Positions 1-8,241 are shown, numbered from the stretch's first letter. The stretch: 14,578 nucleotides of DNA from an uncultured Lachnospiraceae bacterium (GCA_947175285.1 CAMWMM010000062.1:1-14578); one strand, 5' to 3'. The notes: generated by a model from the letters alone, not told the origin. Program-made: numbers and translations.

Positions 1-961
1 TTAATCCAATAATGATTGCACACAAACACATTAGCCGCGCCATCGCTCCATGAACTTTCCGCAAAAACTGCATACATCCTAACTTCGCTTTCTTCCAGGC
101 AACTTTCGCCTTACTCACTTCGGGCGCAATAAGAAAGTCGTACTCTTCCCAGTGCGTCCGCAGATAGGAGGGAAAACTCTCGTCAATCTCTACCCTGATG
201 AATTTAGCATCCCTGTCAAAAATATCTTCACCGCATAACAGTCTGTCCACCGCCTCATTCAAATAACGTTTGCTGTTATATTCCTGATGCGCCGCGGCTT
301 TTACTTTTTCACCTATGCGCTTTGCCACATCCCGCTCTCCATCGCCTCCCATATAACCAAAATGCCAACCGCCGTCCGCTACTCTGACACTTACCGGGTC
401 TGTCGGTGAAACCTCCCGTAAAAAGACAATGCCCTCCTTTGGCAGATTCTCAAAGCTGCATACTTTCGTTCCAAGCCACTGCTTTTTCAAAACCCCCGGG
501 AATTCTCCCGTAATAGACAAAAGATTCCCTGAAACTTCTTCCATATTCAAAAAGCAGTAAAATAGTCTCTGTGCAAAATGATATACTTTCGATGCATCAA
601 AATGCTCAATTACTTCTTCCATCGCTTTCGGATTCGGAATCTCATCCACATCACTGAAAATAATGATGTCATCCGGTTTACAATTTTCCATCGCTTTTAT
701 TAACTGATTTTTCTGAAAATAATCACGCTCATGAGTTGTCACACCGCTCATAGGGGAATTATCAACTGCCACATAAAGGATTTTCTCCTCAAACTCTGCA
801 AATAATTCCCGGTTTTCAGCAAAAATCATCGGCTTTGGCTCCCCGGAAAAAGTAACGGTTGACTCTTCAATAACAAACTTATCCACATATGGCGCCAGAA
901 TATGCATACGTAGCTTTAAAATATCCAATTCATTAAAAAAGGGAACGCAATCATAAACCAT
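1..961 (-). CDS. GT17-family glycosyltransferase (beta-1,4-N-acetylglucosaminyltransferase-like), 3' end cut by window
   Basis: An open frame of 320 codons runs from an ATG at 961 to the window edge with no stop, so the C-terminus is missing or nearly complete. The protein starts MVYDCVPFFNELDILKLRM and continues with PYVDKFVIEES, GEPKPMIFAENRE and DDIIIFSDVDEIPNPKAM. This is the order of motifs known from the Glyco_transf_17 family, and the DVDE acidic motif is the likely metal/nucleotide-sugar site. Later parts (DGGWHFGYMGG, about residue 200) also fit. The family includes the bisecting GlcNAc transferase; bacterial members occur in capsule and exopolysaccharide loci, where acceptor and donor are usually unknown. 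The start overlaps the end of the preceding DUF5672 gene by 11 bases and has a GGAGGA ribosome binding site 6 bases upstream, so translation is probably coupled. The basic, hydrophobic tail (WKKAKLGCMQFLRKVHGAM onwards) may sit on the membrane. Family call fairly sure; sugar specificity not determinable. Confidence 0.85.
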   Translation of the reverse strand, partial: MVYDCVPFFNELDILKLRMHILAPYVDKFVIEESTVTFSGEPKPMIFAENRELFAEFEEKILYVAVDNSPMSGVTTHERDYFQKNQLIKAMENCKPDDIIIFSDVDEIPNPKAMEEVIEHFDASKVYHFAQRLFYCFLNMEEVSGNLLSITGEFPGVLKKQWLGTKVCSFENLPKEGIVFLREVSPTDPVSVRVADGGWHFGYMGGDGERDVAKRIGEKVKAAAHQEYNSKRYLNEAVDRLLCGEDIFDRDAKFIRVEIDESFPSYLRTHWEEYDFLIAPEVSKAKVAWKKAKLGCMQFLRKVHGAMARLMCLCAIIIGL

Positions 962-1709
962 GAAATCTCCTCCAGAATAAAAATGGTCTAATAATATCCT
1001 TTGTCTTCTGCCACCTTACTGTCCATGGATTGACAAATCTCGGGTACTGCTCATTTCTTCCCCGCCATTTATGAAACAAAAAAGGCTTTTCCACATCCAT
1101 AATTTCCGGAATCATGTGCTCGTGTCCGAAATATTTTGCGACCTCAATCGGCGCAAAACGCATGCCCGCCTCTTCTATGATATTTCTATTTTTACAGCAC
1201 AAAAAAGTATCTTCGTTATAAAAACCGTCCTCCATTCTTTCCCATTTCAGCCTTGCCTGTCTGGGGAAATCAAGAAGCCTCTTACTCCGGATGGAAACAC
1301 TGTTGCCAACCCGGCATATATTTCCTTTGGAATCCCGATAAGCATCTGCTCTGTCAGGCAGCGGCCATGGGGAACCGATATAATCATAATCAAGAAATTC
1401 ATCCCGCCAGCTCTCCGGATGAACGACAAACCCGTCGTATTGTATCAGTAATACATAATCGGTATCAATATAATCCGCAAGTTCATAAACCGCCTTATAA
1501 TTAAATGCGTCAATATTCCGCAGTTTGGAAGTATGCTTATAATGGATACTCTTCGGCAGAAAAAACGGTTTTCTATGTGTAATCAAAACCACTTCTCCGA
1601 ACTCTATTCCCTGCATACTGTACTCCAAAGCTTTGATTGTCTCATAGATATTTACACTTGTCATTGCCGCCAGTGTCACATTGGGCAGCTTCAATTTCTT
1701 TGTCTCCAT
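951..1709 (-). CDS. DUF5672 family protein, putative glycosyltransferase-like
   Basis: The 252-residue product begins METKKLKLPNVTLAAMTSVN and carries VLLIQYDGFVVHPESWRDEF (about residues 86-105), then DYIGSPW, GNSVSIRSKRLLDF, EDTFLC and AKYFGHE. These blocks match my memory of the DUF5672 family. Its members sit in polysaccharide clusters and look like GT-A type glycosyltransferases, with the acidic YDG segment in the position of a DxD motif. No reaction is established. There is no signal peptide or clear membrane segment, so it is probably cytoplasmic. It follows the DUF6056 membrane gene after a 37-base gap and overlaps the GT17 start by 11 bases. The leader holds GAGAGAAAGG 11 bases before the ATG; those bases match the leader of the upstream GT11 gene near 7043-7056. 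Confidence 0.75.
   Translation of the reverse strand: METKKLKLPNVTLAAMTSVNIYETIKALEYSMQGIEFGEVVLITHRKPFFLPKSIHYKHTSKLRNIDAFNYKAVYELADYIDTDYVLLIQYDGFVVHPESWRDEFLDYDYIGSPWPLPDRADAYRDSKGNICRVGNSVSIRSKRLLDFPRQARLKWERMEDGFYNEDTFLCCKNRNIIEEAGMRFAPIEVAKYFGHEHMIPEIMDVEKPFLFHKWRGRNEQYPRFVNPWTVRWQKTKDIIRPFLFWRRFHGL
968..973 (-). promoter_or_regulatory. Shine-Dalgarno GGAGGA for the GT17 gene
   Basis: GGAGGA lies inside the last codons of the DUF5672 gene, 6 bases before the ATG at 961. It supports that start even though the two frames overlap. Confidence 0.75.
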
Positions 1710-1746
1710 ATCTGCATATGCCTTTCTCTCATTATTATAACGTGTG

Positions 1747-3252
1747 CTATTTATTGTTTTGCAATTTTACCGAATTTTTGTGATAATATCTCGAAACCGC
1801 CAGATTCAGCCAATTCTCCTCATTCCCTGTCAAATCATCAAAATCAAATAAAGCAGGTCTTGCGGAAAAAGACGTTACCACCACATCCGCTATACTTTCA
1901 TCCACATACAACTCGTGCCGTTCCATCGCCTCCGTATAATAAGCCGCCGCGTCGCCATTGACAAGGGAACGCAGTGCAGAAATGCTTGTATAAGTATTCT
2001 TGTCCGCGGTAAACAGCCATACTATCAGAACAAGCAGCATACAGCATATTGTCATCATATTCTGCGTACTTTCCAGAAAATCTCCCAACAATTTTCCCGA
2101 TGCCGATTTTTTCTCTCCGGCCTCTTCTCTTTTCAAATCTTCACCGGCATGGCTAATCCATCCGAGCCAATAGGTCGTAATCATAAACAAACACAGATAA
2201 TACACCATCTGAATAATGTTATCCACTCTTGAAAGCCCTACCATACCGACTGCATACAATGTCGGCGTAAACATTGCCGACAGAATACAAAATCCGCCCA
2301 CGCTCACCCACACAGGATGCCTGAAAGACTTTTCGGAGTTTTTTCCGATCTGCCACATTACTGGCAGTAATGCAAGCCACATTAAAATAACAAGTGTATT
2401 TGTCCATCCTATCATAAAAACAAGTGCATAATAAAAAGATAAGATAACCGACAATACCGGAGAATAGCCAACATCCGAATCAAGTCCCGCCCTTACTGCA
2501 TTTCCCGGCGCTAAGATATTGCATAGAAAACCTGCCGAAAACAAAATAAGCGGCAACAAGACATATATTATCTTCTCCCGTTTCTTCACATACGTAAAAA
2601 CCAGAAGAAAGCATAAAAGAATTTCAGCCTGCAATCCTGTAATCAGGTTGCCGCCGCCTACGATAACCCCATCCAGTGAAGCAAGTATACACCAGACAAG
2701 AGCATTAACCTTTTTCTCAGTCCATATAGTTCCTGACACAAGTGTCAGCATCAAAAACAGCAGTGATTCCATAAAAATATAGTGTGTCGCACCATTATAC
2801 CAGTAAATTCCCTCAAAAGGCGCTTCCATTACCTGATAAAACATAAACAGCAGTAAAAACATAACAAGACCGGCATGATGCTTATCGCTGCCAAGCCACC
2901 TTATCATGATTTGTCTTCCTAACAAAAAAGTGGACACACAAAACATTCCTATCATAATAACCGGAACCAGAAATGCAGCCTCATAGTAAAAGTTCATCGG
3001 ACAAAGCGCCATTAGGAAACAGGACACATAGGTTCCCTGCCATTCTTTGAAAAATTCTGCAGTCTGCGATATAGCTGTCTGCACGGACTGCCACAACGAT
3101 CCGGTAGTCATCCATGTATCGTAAACCTGTATGCCGTAATCATAATCGTCAATGCACATCACATTATATTTTCCAAGCAGCAAAAGAGGAACTATCGATA
3201 TCAGCAAAAGAAGCGCTGCCAAATACTTTTGCTGTATTGTACTTAATTTCAC
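1747..3252 (-). CDS. DUF6056-like polytopic membrane protein (possible GT-C-type glycosyltransferase)
   Basis: The 501-residue protein is strongly hydrophobic, with about ten membrane segments between residues 10 and 415. After the first segment comes an acidic VMCIDDYDYG motif (about residues 31-40), on the loop where GT-C enzymes keep their catalytic aspartate. Then come EWQGTYVSCFLMAL and MNFYYEAAF. The soluble tail of about 85 residues (ALRSLVNGDAAAYYTEAMER, DDLTGNEENWLN, RYYHKNSV) is the part I best recognise as DUF6056-like. The likely place is the cytoplasmic membrane with loops and tail outside. A role in transferring a sugar from a lipid donor, or in chain polymerisation, is inference. 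The start is GTG at 3252 with a GGAGGG ribosome binding site 8 bases upstream, only 3 bases after the stop of the divergent GT11 gene, so the two are translationally coupled. Confidence 0.75.
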   Translation of the reverse strand: MKLSTIQQKYLAALLLLISIVPLLLLGKYNVMCIDDYDYGIQVYDTWMTTGSLWQSVQTAISQTAEFFKEWQGTYVSCFLMALCPMNFYYEAAFLVPVIMIGMFCVSTFLLGRQIMIRWLGSDKHHAGLVMFLLLFMFYQVMEAPFEGIYWYNGATHYIFMESLLFLMLTLVSGTIWTEKKVNALVWCILASLDGVIVGGGNLITGLQAEILLCFLLVFTYVKKREKIIYVLLPLILFSAGFLCNILAPGNAVRAGLDSDVGYSPVLSVILSFYYALVFMIGWTNTLVILMWLALLPVMWQIGKNSEKSFRHPVWVSVGGFCILSAMFTPTLYAVGMVGLSRVDNIIQMVYYLCLFMITTYWLGWISHAGEDLKREEAGEKKSASGKLLGDFLESTQNMMTICCMLLVLIVWLFTADKNTYTSISALRSLVNGDAAAYYTEAMERHELYVDESIADVVVTSFSARPALFDFDDLTGNEENWLNLAVSRYYHKNSVKLQNNK

Positions 3253-3255
3253 AGA

Positions 3256-4290
3256 CTATTCCCTCCAAAAAAGCTTTCTTATCCGTCTCTTGATTCCGCT
3301 AGCTATTTTGCTGCAGTATGCTTTCCCATAAATATACTTTCCATGAAGTTCCATTACTTTTAATCGCAAACCCTGCGGGTGCTCGTTAATATGTGCATAT
3401 TTTTCGGAACTTTTCTTGTACTGCTCCAGTTCTTTTCGACACTCCGTATCGCTAAATACCCTGCCCTGCCTGTCCATATAGTGCCAGCCGGCATAAATAT
3501 TTTGTTCCGACGCCCAGTAACCATCCGATACATTATGCCTCGCCCAGTATTTAGGAGCTAATATATATTGTACGGATTCACTGGTAAATGCCGGGAAGTA
3601 TGCAAAAGAGGAATTGGCAAGCAGAAGATACTTCGCGTTTTTCAGAATACTGTAATCTTTCGCCAAGTCAAAATTATAAGCAGGAATACCCGGCAGAAAT
3701 TTACCGGCCTCTTTTACATCATTGGTAATAATCATGAATTCCATATCAGGATTGATTTTCCGCATTTGTTTCATGCCCTGAAGCCAGTACTTTTTCCGCA
3801 GATAAAGTTCCGGCGAACCCATATAATCGCTGCAGCGAAGATGCAGAATACAAAGATTATCTCTGCTGTATTCCTTGCAATCATATTCAGGTTTTACACG
3901 CAGCCAGTCTTTAATTTCTTCTTTATGCCGGATAAAATAATCCTCTGACTGAAAATTTCCATATAAAAGCGTATTATCGGCTACTTCAAACAACGCCTTG
4001 TCCGTATCGGTAATATATACGCCATGCGTTAAGTCATGTTTTGAATTTCCTGCAAAAAGGCGGTCTTCTTTTTCATGATAAACATTTTGATAATCCTCTT
4101 TTTTAGAGGGTACGCCGTAATCTAAATCCATAAAATAGAGTCCGCAGTCACTATGCATATTATTCGCAAAATGTTCGGGATCCAAAACGCTGAACTGATA
4201 TCCCTTATCCATTGCGATACATCTTGTTGTAATATAAAAAAACAACTGATTTCCTAATCCAAACCCTTCCTGCGCTTCAATCCCTAACAT
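3256..4290 (-). CDS. Divergent GT11-like (alpha-1,2-fucosyltransferase-like) glycosyltransferase
   Basis: The 344-residue product keeps two GT11 landmarks: an N-terminal GFGLGNQLFFY block (residues 9-19) and HLRCSDY (150-156), which aligns with the family's HIRRGDY donor-binding motif. The first arginine is kept; the second is cysteine. A LLANSSFAYFPAF block (about residue 224 on) matches the NSSFSWW region of the canonical enzyme in this locus, again with changes. Family members transfer fucose or related deoxysugars from GDP-sugars in the cytoplasm; the altered motif means the donor may differ. A basic C-terminal tail (about residues 309-344) may touch the membrane. It lies 56 bases after the ABC exporter gene. 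The ATG at 4290 is chosen because an in-frame TAG stands between it and the next ATG upstream at 4302. The ribosome binding site is weak: AAAGG lies 13 bases upstream. Confidence 0.75.
   Translation of the reverse strand: MLGIEAQEGFGLGNQLFFYITTRCIAMDKGYQFSVLDPEHFANNMHSDCGLYFMDLDYGVPSKKEDYQNVYHEKEDRLFAGNSKHDLTHGVYITDTDKALFEVADNTLLYGNFQSEDYFIRHKEEIKDWLRVKPEYDCKEYSRDNLCILHLRCSDYMGSPELYLRKKYWLQGMKQMRKINPDMEFMIITNDVKEAGKFLPGIPAYNFDLAKDYSILKNAKYLLLANSSFAYFPAFTSESVQYILAPKYWARHNVSDGYWASEQNIYAGWHYMDRQGRVFSDTECRKELEQYKKSSEKYAHINEHPQGLRLKVMELHGKYIYGKAYCSKIASGIKRRIRKLFWRE
3261..3266 (-). promoter_or_regulatory. Shine-Dalgarno GGAGGG that sets the GTG start of the DUF6056-like gene
   Basis: GGAGGG is embedded in the last codons of the GT11-like gene, 8 bases before the GTG at 3252. 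It is the main argument for the non-ATG start. Confidence 0.7.
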
Positions 4291-4346
4291 ATCCTAAACC
4301 ATGCCTTTCCCGCTCCCAATAAATATCTATAGCTATTTTATTGTGT

Positions 4347-6155
4347 TCATAAGCTGCTTTGTATCATTTTCTCATTTTCCACTTTATAAATCACATCACA
4401 TTTTGCAATCGTATTTAATCTATGCGCAATTATAACCATTGTTTTCTTTCCGTGGAAACTGTTGACCGCATCCATAACCGCCTTTTCCGTATCATTGTCC
4501 AAAGCGGATGTTGCTTCATCGAACACCAGAATTTCCGGGTCATGGTATAAAGCTCTTGCAATACCGAGCCGCTGTCTCTGTCCGCCGGATATTCTGACAC
4601 CTCTGTCACCTATCTTAGTATCCAGCCCTTCCGGCAGTTCTTCTACAAACTCTTTTAACTGCGCCTCTTCCAGCACTTCCCAAATTCTTTTATCATCAAT
4701 TTTATCCGCATCAATGCCAAAGGCAATATTGTCACGGATAGACTCGTCCACAAGATAAATAGACTGCGGTATATAGCCGATTTGCGCAAGCCACGCCTCG
4801 TAGTTATCAAAGATATTCCTGCCGTCCCATGTAATGGAACCCTCTTTCGTATGCAGAAGCCCGAGCAGAATGTCCACAATCGTGGATTTTCCGACGCCGG
4901 ACGGTCCCATAATACCGACGGACTGTCCTCTTTTCACTTCCATATGGGCGTCCGTAAAGATATTTTTGTCTGTTCCCGGATAAGCAAATGTAATATGATC
5001 CAGTACAATTTTATCCTGCAGTACCGTTTTTTCCTCCCTGCTGTCTCTCTCTCCGTTAAGCCCTGTTACACTGCCGTTAACATCCATTTTCATACTCTCA
5101 TTCAGGTTTTCATATAAATAATCCAGACACGGCTGCGAATAAGCAATTTCAGAAATATAAGTATTAATACGGTTGGCGCTAGGCATAATACGAATCGCCG
5201 CTACCGCAAAAGCCGTCAACTGCGGAATCAGCACATTGATATTTCCGCCGCCAAGCATATATACCATAATAAAAGCAAGCATACTGACAATAAAAATTGT
5301 CTCAATCAACAATCTCGGCAAATTATTGAGTACCGCATAATTACGCGCCACATTGGCGCCGATACTGCCGCTCTCATAATAATTCCGGATAAAAAACTCT
5401 TCTCTGTTTAATACTTTGACATCTTTCAGGCCATAAATGGACTGGATGCGCCACTTAGCTATTCTGGACTGGATTTCCTGATTTTTTCTTCCAATCGCAT
5501 TCAGACGCGGCTTTAGCAGCTTTGATAACAGTAATGTCATCCCCAGGAAAATGACAACGATAAAAAGGGTCATAACAGGACTGACAACAACCAGCACGAT
5601 ACATAAGAAAGCAGATACCACAACTTCCGTAATCATTTGAATCAATACCAGAATTAATTGAAATGCCGTCGGAATGTCACTGTCCGTCAGACGGAATACG
5701 GTAGGAATGTCCGCGCCTAAATAGTCCTCATATGGTCTGTTTAAAAATTCCCTCATGACACGGCTTATCATTTTATTCCTGTTTCTTGTCACAAAAGTGT
5801 TCTGCACATATGTTTGAAACAGAAGATACATATTTTTTACAATAAATACTACTATCATGAAAGCCAGCATAGCAGTAATCAGCCGGTTCGCCCCTCCTGC
5901 CTGCACCATGTTCGATAAATCTATATGCAGAACATTTGTTATTTTTTGCACGATTTCATTACTTAATAACGCTTCAGGATCCATGATGCCCTGTACGACC
6001 GGAACCATCATAGAAACACTCACCGTTTCCAGCATACCGCCAATTAATATTAAAATACCCAATCCTACAAACTGCAGCTTTTGTTTCCTGTCAAACAGAT
6101 AACTGATTTTTTGCAGCATTGTCACTTTGTCCGTCGTCTGTTCCTGTTTATCCAT
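4347..6155 (-). CDS. PglK-like ABC exporter (fused membrane and nucleotide-binding domains)
   Basis: The 602-residue half-transporter has an N-terminal membrane domain (hydrophobic segments near residues 27-55, 90-115, 165-210 and 275-330) and a C-terminal ATPase domain. The ATPase motifs are complete: Walker A GPSGVGKST (417-425), Q-loop IGYIPQ, signature SGGQRQ (523-528), Walker B ILVFDEATSALD (D546, E547) and H-loop IIAHR (H578). It should act as a homodimer in the cytoplasmic membrane. Layout and N-terminal flavour resemble PglK/WlaB-type flippases that turn lipid-linked oligosaccharides across the membrane; position between two GT11 genes and absence of a visible Wzx support this, but the substrate is inferred. 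The linker at residues 352-378 is acidic and low in complexity. The start codon overlaps the end of the GT11 gene by 8 bases, so translation is probably coupled. Confidence 0.9.
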   Translation of the reverse strand: MDKQEQTTDKVTMLQKISYLFDRKQKLQFVGLGILILIGGMLETVSVSMMVPVVQGIMDPEALLSNEIVQKITNVLHIDLSNMVQAGGANRLITAMLAFMIVVFIVKNMYLLFQTYVQNTFVTRNRNKMISRVMREFLNRPYEDYLGADIPTVFRLTDSDIPTAFQLILVLIQMITEVVVSAFLCIVLVVVSPVMTLFIVVIFLGMTLLLSKLLKPRLNAIGRKNQEIQSRIAKWRIQSIYGLKDVKVLNREEFFIRNYYESGSIGANVARNYAVLNNLPRLLIETIFIVSMLAFIMVYMLGGGNINVLIPQLTAFAVAAIRIMPSANRINTYISEIAYSQPCLDYLYENLNESMKMDVNGSVTGLNGERDSREEKTVLQDKIVLDHITFAYPGTDKNIFTDAHMEVKRGQSVGIMGPSGVGKSTIVDILLGLLHTKEGSITWDGRNIFDNYEAWLAQIGYIPQSIYLVDESIRDNIAFGIDADKIDDKRIWEVLEEAQLKEFVEELPEGLDTKIGDRGVRISGGQRQRLGIARALYHDPEILVFDEATSALDNDTEKAVMDAVNSFHGKKTMVIIAHRLNTIAKCDVIYKVENEKMIQSSL

Positions 6156-7032
6156 TTATGATTGTCATATCCTTTCTGTAAATATCACTGCAATCCCAGC
6201 CGTTCAGCCATTTATCCGGCGCCGTTACCATCTTATCCGGATTTTCATTTAAATAAGACGCCCACCAGCTAAAACTGCTGTTTGCCAGAATATTATGCTT
6301 ACAACGGCTCATCAGCGTAAGCAGTTCATAATCTTTTGCTCCTTCCCACTCTATCGGTACAATCCGGTATGGCTTATCTATCCATTCTTTCGCCCATTCA
6401 CTATCATTGGTAAAAAGATAAAAAGTAACGTCCGGATGTCTGTCTGCAATCGTTTTCATTGCTCTTTCATAATAGCATTCTGTGCAAATGTTTCCAAATA
6501 ACGCCTGATTTTGCGGCAGAAGATAATCGCCTCTGCGGATGTGTATACTGACTGACTGTGTCTGCTCAATCTCCTGCAGGCTTTTTTTCGCCTGTTCAGA
6601 GAATCCGCAGCCATTGGAATGGTTTTCTCTGACGCTTTCTAATCCAAACTCTTTTCTCAATGTTTCCCCAACATCCGAAAAATATTTTTCGGACTGCCAG
6701 TATCCCTCAAGATACACATTATCCCAGTCAAAAATTTTTGCCTGAAACTGTTTATTTTCTTCAAAGTAAGAATGACTGTGTCTGCCGAAGAGTTTTCTTC
6801 TTATCCTTGTCAATGGAAACATGGAAGCATCCGTCATCCGTATGATTTCTCTGCGGGAAGCTCTTTCGTAAGCAATACCGAAAGGGGCAAGCGCCGGGTT
6901 TCTCTGTTCATCTTCCTTAAATCCCGCTTCATCATCCATTTTTACGATTTTTCCCATACTGATAAGCTGTCTGTATAGGGCATATTGAAACATCTGGTTT
7001 CCCAGCCCGCCCGCCATCTGGATGATAATCAT
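6148..7032 (-). CDS. GT11-family glycosyltransferase (alpha-1,2-fucosyltransferase-like)
   Basis: From the ATG at 7032 the protein has 294 residues and begins MIIIQMAGGLGNQMFQYAL, the standard GT11 N-terminus. HIRRGDY (about 164-170) is the conserved GDP-sugar-binding motif, and NSSFSWWASYLNE the C-terminal family block. Length is normal for bacterial alpha-1,2-fucosyltransferases, which use GDP-fucose in the cytoplasm. Specificity in this locus is unproven. A longer version from the ATG at 7044 would add MVII, but its AAAGG would then sit only one base before the start. At 7032 the distance is 13 bases, loose but the same as in the second GT11-like gene. The stop overlaps the ABC exporter start. 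The preceding intergenic region holds the longest copy of the repeated hairpin element. Confidence 0.9.
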   Translation of the reverse strand: MIIIQMAGGLGNQMFQYALYRQLISMGKIVKMDDEAGFKEDEQRNPALAPFGIAYERASRREIIRMTDASMFPLTRIRRKLFGRHSHSYFEENKQFQAKIFDWDNVYLEGYWQSEKYFSDVGETLRKEFGLESVRENHSNGCGFSEQAKKSLQEIEQTQSVSIHIRRGDYLLPQNQALFGNICTECYYERAMKTIADRHPDVTFYLFTNDSEWAKEWIDKPYRIVPIEWEGAKDYELLTLMSRCKHNILANSSFSWWASYLNENPDKMVTAPDKWLNGWDCSDIYRKDMTIING

Positions 7033-7051
7033 AATAATAACCATGCCTTTC

Positions 7052-7151
7052 TCTCAACCTGCGACATTTGAATGCGAACAAAGTTCGCTATGCGTAAGGC
7101 ACAATATTCGCAAGATGAACAAGTTCATCTGTGAAAAATTTATTTTTCACA
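7052..7151 (-). repeat. Stop-loop hairpin element, copy E1 (longest, extra hairpins)
   Basis: Read on the minus strand, the first stem is TGTGAAAAAT/ATTTTTCACA (7130-7151), directly followed by a perfect palindrome AGATGAACTTGTTCATCT (7113-7130). An imperfect second stem follows (TGCGA at 7108-7112 with TCGCA at 7060-7064). It encloses the hairpin GCGAAC-TTT-GTTCGC (7074-7088). The copy ends with the TGAGA box at 7052-7056, next to the GAAAGG of the GT11 gene. The loop of the first stem holds a TAA in frame with the GT2 gene, behind the gene's own TAA and TAG. There is no U-run after the stem, so it does not look like an ordinary terminator. Confidence 0.75.
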
Positions 7152-7154
7152 CTA

Positions 7155-8234
7155 TTATCTGTGTTTTCTCATTTTTATAGGAAGAATCACCGTTTCATTG
7201 ATACACATAACAGTCCAATAAAGCTTAGGTGATTTCAGAAATAAATCCATTTTCTTTTTTTCATTTGGATTCGCAACACTGCAATGATATACTCTCTCAT
7301 ACGCTTCTTTTTCTTTTGGAATGCTTTCATTTATAACTTCCGTTATTTTATTCAGGTATTCCTTTTTACTTGGAATCTCGCCTTTTTTTAACTGATTATA
7401 AAAAAGCAAAAGCCTCTTATAAAAAAAATAAGTATGAATATCAGCCAAATCCTGTCTGCCAAGCGCCTGCAAAAATCTCGTTTTCTCCTGATATGCCGGT
7501 ATATGATCCGTGAACGTACGGGCATTTACCTGTGCATTCATAATACTGCCTTCTCTGTCTATTATATAATTATAACAGGCACTGTCAAGGTAAACGCATT
7601 TATCGGCATTGCTCAGCGCTTTTGTCGTAAACATAATGTCCTCATACCATTTTCCGACCGGAAAACGCAGATTCTCCAGTACCTTACGCCGATACAGCTT
7701 ATTCCATGCGGCATTCTGAATATCGTACTCATCCCGTTCTTCAATATAATATTGAAGTGTTTCCTGCCCCTCCCATACAACAACGCGGTCGGTGGAATCA
7801 TCCTGCGTACCGTCGGTATAGACCCGTCGGTATCTGCAAACGGCGGTATCCGCCTTCTCCTTTATCATAACACCCAGCATTTTTTCATACATATCCGTAT
7901 CAATATAATCATCTCCGTCCACAAAAGCAATGAGATTTCCTGTCGCAGCATCCATACCCGCATTTCTGGCATCTGCAAGTCCGCCGTTTTTCTTATGAAT
8001 CACCCGGATTCTCTCATCCTCTTTCGCCATCCAGTCGCAGAGTTCTCCGCTTTTATCAGTAGAACCGTCATCTACCAGAATAATCTCCAGATTCTGATAT
8101 GTCTGCTGACAAATGGAATGTACGGAACGTTCCAGATACGCTTCTATATTATATACTGCCGCAATAACCGAAATCAGTTCTGTCTGCTGATCTTTTGGTA
8201 TTTTATCCAAAACATAGTGCTCCATTACTTTCAT
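7155..8234 (-). CDS. GT2-family glycosyltransferase
   Basis: The 359-residue protein has a GT-A domain in its first 220 residues: LISVIAAVYNIEAYLERSV, the nucleotide-binding LVDDGSTD (about 53-60), GGLADARNAGM (84-94) and the metal-binding FVDGDDYID (104-112). WYEDIMFTTKAL holds the ED motif expected for the catalytic base. The remaining residues are helical, with KKGEIPSKKEYL and a C-terminal hydrophobic and basic stretch that may help membrane association. Such enzymes add one sugar to a lipid-linked acceptor in the cytoplasm; neither donor nor linkage can be read from sequence. The ATG at 8234 has a full AGGAGG 7 bases upstream. The gene follows the second AsnB gene after 33 bases and is followed by repeat copy E1; its TAA is backed up at once by a TAG. 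Confidence 0.93.
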   Translation of the reverse strand: MKVMEHYVLDKIPKDQQTELISVIAAVYNIEAYLERSVHSICQQTYQNLEIILVDDGSTDKSGELCDWMAKEDERIRVIHKKNGGLADARNAGMDAATGNLIAFVDGDDYIDTDMYEKMLGVMIKEKADTAVCRYRRVYTDGTQDDSTDRVVVWEGQETLQYYIEERDEYDIQNAAWNKLYRRKVLENLRFPVGKWYEDIMFTTKALSNADKCVYLDSACYNYIIDREGSIMNAQVNARTFTDHIPAYQEKTRFLQALGRQDLADIHTYFFYKRLLLFYNQLKKGEIPSKKEYLNKITEVINESIPKEKEAYERVYHCSVANPNEKKKMDLFLKSPKLYWTVMCINETVILPIKMRKHR

Positions 8235-8241
8235 TGTCAGT

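Noticed and set aside
1533..1961. Plus-strand open frame across the DUF5672/DUF6056 junction
   Set aside because: Most of it is antisense to two supported genes, and the translated sequence has no recognisable features.
4315..4346. ATAGCTAT palindrome in the gap between the ABC exporter and the divergent GT11 gene
   Set aside because: It is only 8 bases in an AT-rich stretch, does not match the repeated element and can easily occur by chance.
7045..7154. Insertion sequence or transposon ends
   Set aside because: There are inverted repeats but no transposase, no clear target-site duplication, and the repeats form nested hairpins rather than outer terminal repeats of a larger unit.
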